From Rhizobium sp. Q54 (GTDB taxonomy: Bacteria > Pseudomonadota > Alphaproteobacteria > ATCC43930 > CGMCC-115725): a DNA stretch of 62,206 bases. Shown here piece after piece: positions 59,535 through 62,206 of the stretch (positions within the stretch are counted from its first letter, which is position 1; each line of letters begins with the position of its first letter). The translations under genes were made by a program, and so were the position numbers. The notes below the pieces were generated by a model that did no database searches, was not told where the DNA came from, and was given only the letters and a program-made list of their open reading frames with translations. Location of the stretch: positions 1-62,206 of the forward strand of contig CAMATN010000010.1 of NCBI GenBank assembly GCA_945861155.1, written 5' to 3'.

Positions 59535-60539
59535 TCAATTCGCGGGTGGCGTCATTCCGCCATGCACTTTTGCCACGATCTCGAACGACCGTTTGCGCTT
59601 GGCGTGGTCGAAGATGTTGGCGGTCACCATCAATTCGTCGGCGCCGGTGCGGGTGATGAAATCGTCGAGGCCCTGCCGGACCGTTTCGGGCGCGCCGACG
59701 ATCGCGCAGGCCAGCGAATCATCCAGGATCGCGCGCGCGTAAGGATCGAGCCCAGCGTCGAAATCATCGACCGGCGGCGGCAATCGGCCGCGTCGTCCGG
59801 TCCGATTGTTCAGCGATGATTGCTGCAACGACGAGAACAGAAAGCGCGCTTCGGCGTCGGTCGGCGCCGCGACGACACTGACCCCGAGCATGATGTTGGG
59901 CGCGGCGAGTTGCGCCGACGGTCGGAACCGTTCGCGGTAGATCGCGATCGCCGGCATCATCATCGCCGGCGCGAAATGCGACGCGAAGGCGAACGGCAGG
60001 CCGAGGATGGCCGCGAGCTGGGCGCCATAGGTGCTCGACCCGAGGATCCAGATCGGCACCTTCAACCCGGCGCCGGGAACCGCCTGCACCGCCTGGCCCG
60101 GCTCGGCCGGCTCGAAATAGCTCATCAGCTCGACGACATCGCGGGGAAACTCGTCGCCGCTGCCGAGGAGCGTCCGGCGCATCGCCCGCGCGGTGACCTG
60201 GTCCGAGCCTGGGGCGCGTCCCAAACCCAATTCGACCCGGCCGGGATGCAACGCGGCGAGGGTGCCGAACTGTTCGGCGATCAGCAGCGGCGCGTGGTTC
60301 GGCAGCATGATGCCGCCGGCGCCGATGCGGATGCTGCTGGTGCCGGCGGCGACATGGGCGAGCGCCACCGCGGTCGCCGCGCTGGCGATCCCCGGCAGAT
60401 TGTGGTGCTCGGCCATCCAGTAGCGCTGGTAGCCGAGCGCCTCGACATGGCGCGCGAGGTCGAGCGAATTGCGCAGCGACTGACCGGCATCGCCCCCTTC
60501 GGTGATCGGGGACAGGTCGAGAATGGAGAGGGGAACCAT
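59535..60539 (-). CDS. LLM-class flavin-dependent oxidoreductase
   Basis: A 334-residue bacterial-luciferase-like monooxygenase using FMNH2 or F420. Family blocks are [57 protein letters not shown] and [15 protein letters not shown]. It belongs to the single-chain MsnO8/YhbW-like group. The ATG at 60539 is used; a TTG one codon upstream is possible and neither has a strong ribosome site. It is the first gene of a probable two-gene unit with the amidohydrolase. Confidence 0.88.
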   Translation of the reverse strand: MVPLSILDLSPITEGGDAGQSLRNSLDLARHVEALGYQRYWMAEHHNLPGIASAATAVALAHVAAGTSSIRIGAGGIMLPNHAPLLIAEQFGTLAALHPGRVELGLGRAPGSDQVTARAMRRTLLGSGDEFPRDVVELMSYFEPAEPGQAVQAVPGAGLKVPIWILGSSTYGAQLAAILGLPFAFASHFAPAMMMPAIAIYRERFRPSAQLAAPNIMLGVSVVAAPTDAEARFLFSSLQQSSLNNRTGRRGRLPPPVDDFDAGLDPYARAILDDSLACAIVGAPETVRQGLDDFITRTGADELMVTANIFDHAKRKRSFEIVAKVHGGMTPPAN

Positions 60540-61312
60540 CAAATCACCATCGCACCGGACACCGCCCAGGGGAAGCCTCGTGGTGTGTCAGCTTGAAACG
60601 GCGCCCACCGACCCTCAAGAGACATCCCTAGCCGCGCCAGCGGATCGGCGAGTCGCCTGCGAAGGGGACATTCGGACATGCCCGTCAAGCTGCTGATTTG
60701 AATCGTCATTCGCCACACCCCGACTGACGCAGCAACCGGCGGCGGACTCCGGCTGCCAGTTCCCGGTTGATCGCGCGAAATGGGGTTTGAGGTGCAACGG
60801 GACGCAAGCCATCGCAGCGCAGCAGGCGGTCGCAATCAAGCGTGTGCCGGGCAACCCAAAGACAGCCCTGAGGGGTCGCGATCTTTTCATGATTCATGTT
60901 CATTATGCACATGAGGTATGATAATAATGCAGATCGGCGGCGAGACGGGACCAACCCGATACGCCCTGAACAGGAAGGCGCCACTCGGCGGGTGTGCTCG
61001 CATCGAGTGGCTATGGAGACGGAAGTGATGCGAACGCCACGCGCATTCGCGGCGGCCGGTGGATATTGCCCTGTAGCCGGCGTCCGATTTTCGGGCTGCC
61101 GCTCCGCATCGGGAGATCCGTCGCCGGGCTCCCGATCGCCGGAACGGCAGAGCGCGTTATCAGGGCGCCCGCGCGCGCCTGGCCCTTCACGGTTACCCAA
61201 GCCATTCGAATTCCAATTGCGACCAGAGCCCGAAAACGGGCCGCAGCCCCGCCTGCGACGCGGATTTCGCCTACCGGCGGAACCCGCACGAATTAGGGAG
61301 GATAAAACGGCA

Positions 61313-61500
61313 ATGAAACAGCGCAGTTCAGGACTATTCGCGGTCGCGGGGCGGGGCCGCCACGCCATGCCAATCAGCTCGAACTGAAGGCTGAAAAAAT
61401 TGCCCCGAAGCTGCCGCTGACCGCCCAGGATAAACCGGGATTGTCATATATAGGTCCGATCCAAAAACGGGCAGGCCTTCGGGTGCCACCAGTCGAATAG
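61313..61500 (+). pseudogene. Possible decayed small protein gene
   Basis: GGGAGG precedes an ATG at 61313 that starts a 24-codon frame (MKQRSSGLFAVAG). In the next frame, without an own start, an open stretch ends at the TAG of 61498-61500 and reads HANQLELKAEKIAPKLPLTA then QDKPGLSYIGPIQKR. Joined by a one-base shift it would give a short exported-looking protein of about 60 residues. I recognise no family. It may equally be chance. Confidence 0.25.
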
Positions 61501-61615
61501 GCCATTCAGTCCCGGCCGTAGATTATCCGGAGCTCATCGTTTCAAAGCCACAGTTGATACATTTTACTCTTGGCCGATTTGGAAATTGCGTTTGCGGAAC
61601 CAACAATAACAGGAA

Positions 61616-61678
61616 GGCAGTAAGATACAGGATGTGGCGTTGTGAGGCAGTAAAATACACAATTATCGTCGCGATAAT
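61616..61678. promoter_or_regulatory. Direct repeats with 30-base period and an adjacent dyad upstream of the aldolase gene
   Basis: GGCAGTAAGATACA (61616-61629) recurs as GGCAGTAAAATACA at 61646-61659, exactly 30 bases later. A weaker copy in the opposite sense (TACATTTTACT) lies near 61557-61567. Directly after the second repeat is a perfect seven-base dyad, ATTATCG-TCG-CGATAAT (61662-61678). Evenly phased repeats and a dyad in an A+T-rich stretch fit regulator binding sites. The regulated gene would be the aldolase gene starting at 61794. Confidence 0.4.
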
Positions 61679-61731
61679 CTGAAACACAGACATTTACCAC
61701 TAACCGCGGCCCCAGGGGCAGTTAATTCGCA

Positions 61732-61759
61732 TTGCGCTTCACTGCGCAGGCACTATTAT
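61732..61759 (+). promoter_or_regulatory. Possible promoter of the aldolase gene
   Basis: TTGCGC and TATTAT separated by 16 bases, ending 34 bases before the ATG. The -10 matches consensus in five of six positions; the -35 is weak, as expected for a regulated promoter. Confidence 0.35.
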
Positions 61760-61793
61760 GATGGACTAATGTGAAGGCAGCCTGGAGCGAGCC

Positions 61794-62206
61794 ATGAAAG
61801 AAAACAGCATACGGCGGGCGGTGCGCGAAGGACGTCCGGCGCTAGGCACCGGTCTCAAGGAGTTCGCCTCGCGCGGCGTACCCTGGATCATCGAAGCGGC
61901 CGGCTTCGATTACTGCGCGATCGACCACGAGCACGGCGCGTTCGATATCCAAACGATCGCCAATCTGGCGAGCTGGTTTCAGGCCACGAACGTCTCGCCC
62001 ATCGTGCGGCTGCACAAATCATTTGCGCATCTGATCCCCGGCATCCTGGATCAGGGCATCATGGGCATCCAGGTGTCCGAGGTGGAAAACGCCGAGGAGG
62101 CGCGCGCCATCGTCCGCCTGGCAAAGTATCCGCCGATCGGCAACCGGGGCATCTCCGGCCAGGGGCCGCACACCGGATACAAGAGCTACGGACCGCGCCA
62201 CGCCAC
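61794..62206 (+). CDS. HpcH/HpaI-family aldolase, truncated by the window edge
   Basis: The first 137 residues of a class II pyruvate aldolase of the HpcH/HpaI/citrate lyase family, which cleaves 4-hydroxy-2-oxo acids to pyruvate and an aldehyde. The start MKENSIRRAVREGRPALGTG is followed by the family signature EAAGFDYCAIDHEHGAFD (D44-H45-E46 region) and VRLHK with the Arg that binds pyruvate enolate. The metal-site Glu in QVSEVENAEEARAIV and the PIGNRGISGQ block come next. GGAG lies 7 bases before the ATG. The C-terminal half is beyond the window. Confidence 0.85.
   Translation, partial: MKENSIRRAVREGRPALGTGLKEFASRGVPWIIEAAGFDYCAIDHEHGAFDIQTIANLASWFQATNVSPIVRLHKSFAHLIPGILDQGIMGIQVSEVENAEEARAIVRLAKYPPIGNRGISGQGPHTGYKSYGPRHA

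Larger units (their letters stand above)
60540..61793. other. Gene-poor stretch without confirmed coding sequence
   Basis: No frame in these 1254 bases has recognisable family features or a convincing start site. The 5' two thirds look like ordinary G+C-rich sequence with random overlapping frames. From about 61440 the composition becomes more A+T-rich. Within it lie a possible decayed small gene (61313-61500), a pair of direct repeats, a dyad and a promoter-like element before the aldolase gene. Confidence 0.6.

Noticed and set aside
60885-60925. Short repeats of CATG and TTCATG considered as an operator
   Set aside because: The symmetry is poor and no gene starts nearby in either direction at a sensible distance.
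60706-61368. A 220-codon open frame on the minus strand
   Set aside because: Its translation is low-complexity Arg/Pro/Gly-rich in most parts, without start site or family features. Only its last 65 residues look protein-like, which is not enough to call a gene.

Overview
The window is high-G+C DNA (roughly two thirds G+C by eye) and densely packed with bacterial genes. Gene order and families point to an alphaproteobacterium, probably a soil or water heterotroph of the Rhodospirillales/Hyphomicrobiales type. The evidence is the metX-metW pair, the chorismate mutase-hisC-tyrC cluster, DUF2125 and DUF3060 proteins, a LigD, and several families of short palindromic repeats typical of that class. 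No rRNA, tRNA, CRISPR array, insertion sequence or prophage is visible. The taxonomic placement is inference.

Left part (1-8.7 kb): scattered catabolic enzymes. These are a hydroxypyruvate isomerase-like protein, a carboxymuconolactone decarboxylase-family protein, a MetX-like alpha/beta hydrolase, two short-chain dehydrogenases, a DUF169 protein, a secreted WxxGRW-repeat protein, and a D-hydantoinase/dihydropyrimidinase next to a CobW-type metallochaperone GTPase. From 8.9 to 16 kb lies a complete branched-chain-amino-acid-type (Liv) ABC transporter operon with an acyl-CoA synthetase embedded in it. A nucleotide cyclase/TPR gene split by a probable frameshift and an asparaginase-like protein follow.

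Central part (18.9-33.7 kb): a nitrogen and peptide scavenging island. It holds a divergent NMT1-like binding protein plus carbamoylase-family amidohydrolase, then five tandem paralogous SBP_bac_5 binding proteins (the first broken by a frameshift), then one set of Dpp/Opp permeases and ATPases. Four of the five binding-protein genes have the same promoter-like element 43-45 bases upstream of the start codon, suggesting one transporter core served by separately transcribed, diversified receptors. Next come cpdA-like, metW and metX (minus strand), divergent from chorismate mutase, hisC and tyrC.

Right part (39.7-62.2 kb): small secreted and monooxygenase-like proteins, DUF2125, an orphan PstS-like protein, a glutaredoxin-DinB fusion followed by ChaC, glycogen debranching enzyme with TreZ, amidase-GNAT-UspA, LigD, a haloacid dehalogenase, an APH-type kinase next to an ACAD10/11-type acyl-CoA dehydrogenase, an amidohydrolase, a luciferase-like oxidoreductase, a 1.25-kb gene-poor stretch, and a truncated HpcH/HpaI aldolase at the right edge.

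The most striking observation is the glutaredoxin-DinB gene at 42621-43388. The first position of its CxxC motif is an in-frame TGA, the rest of the reading frame is intact, and a hairpin with bulged U residues starts just after the TGA. It is a candidate selenoprotein, or else a very recent nonsense mutant. A second theme is a 24-base palindrome found between genes and also inserted in frame in three protein genes (CobW, LigD and the APH-type kinase).
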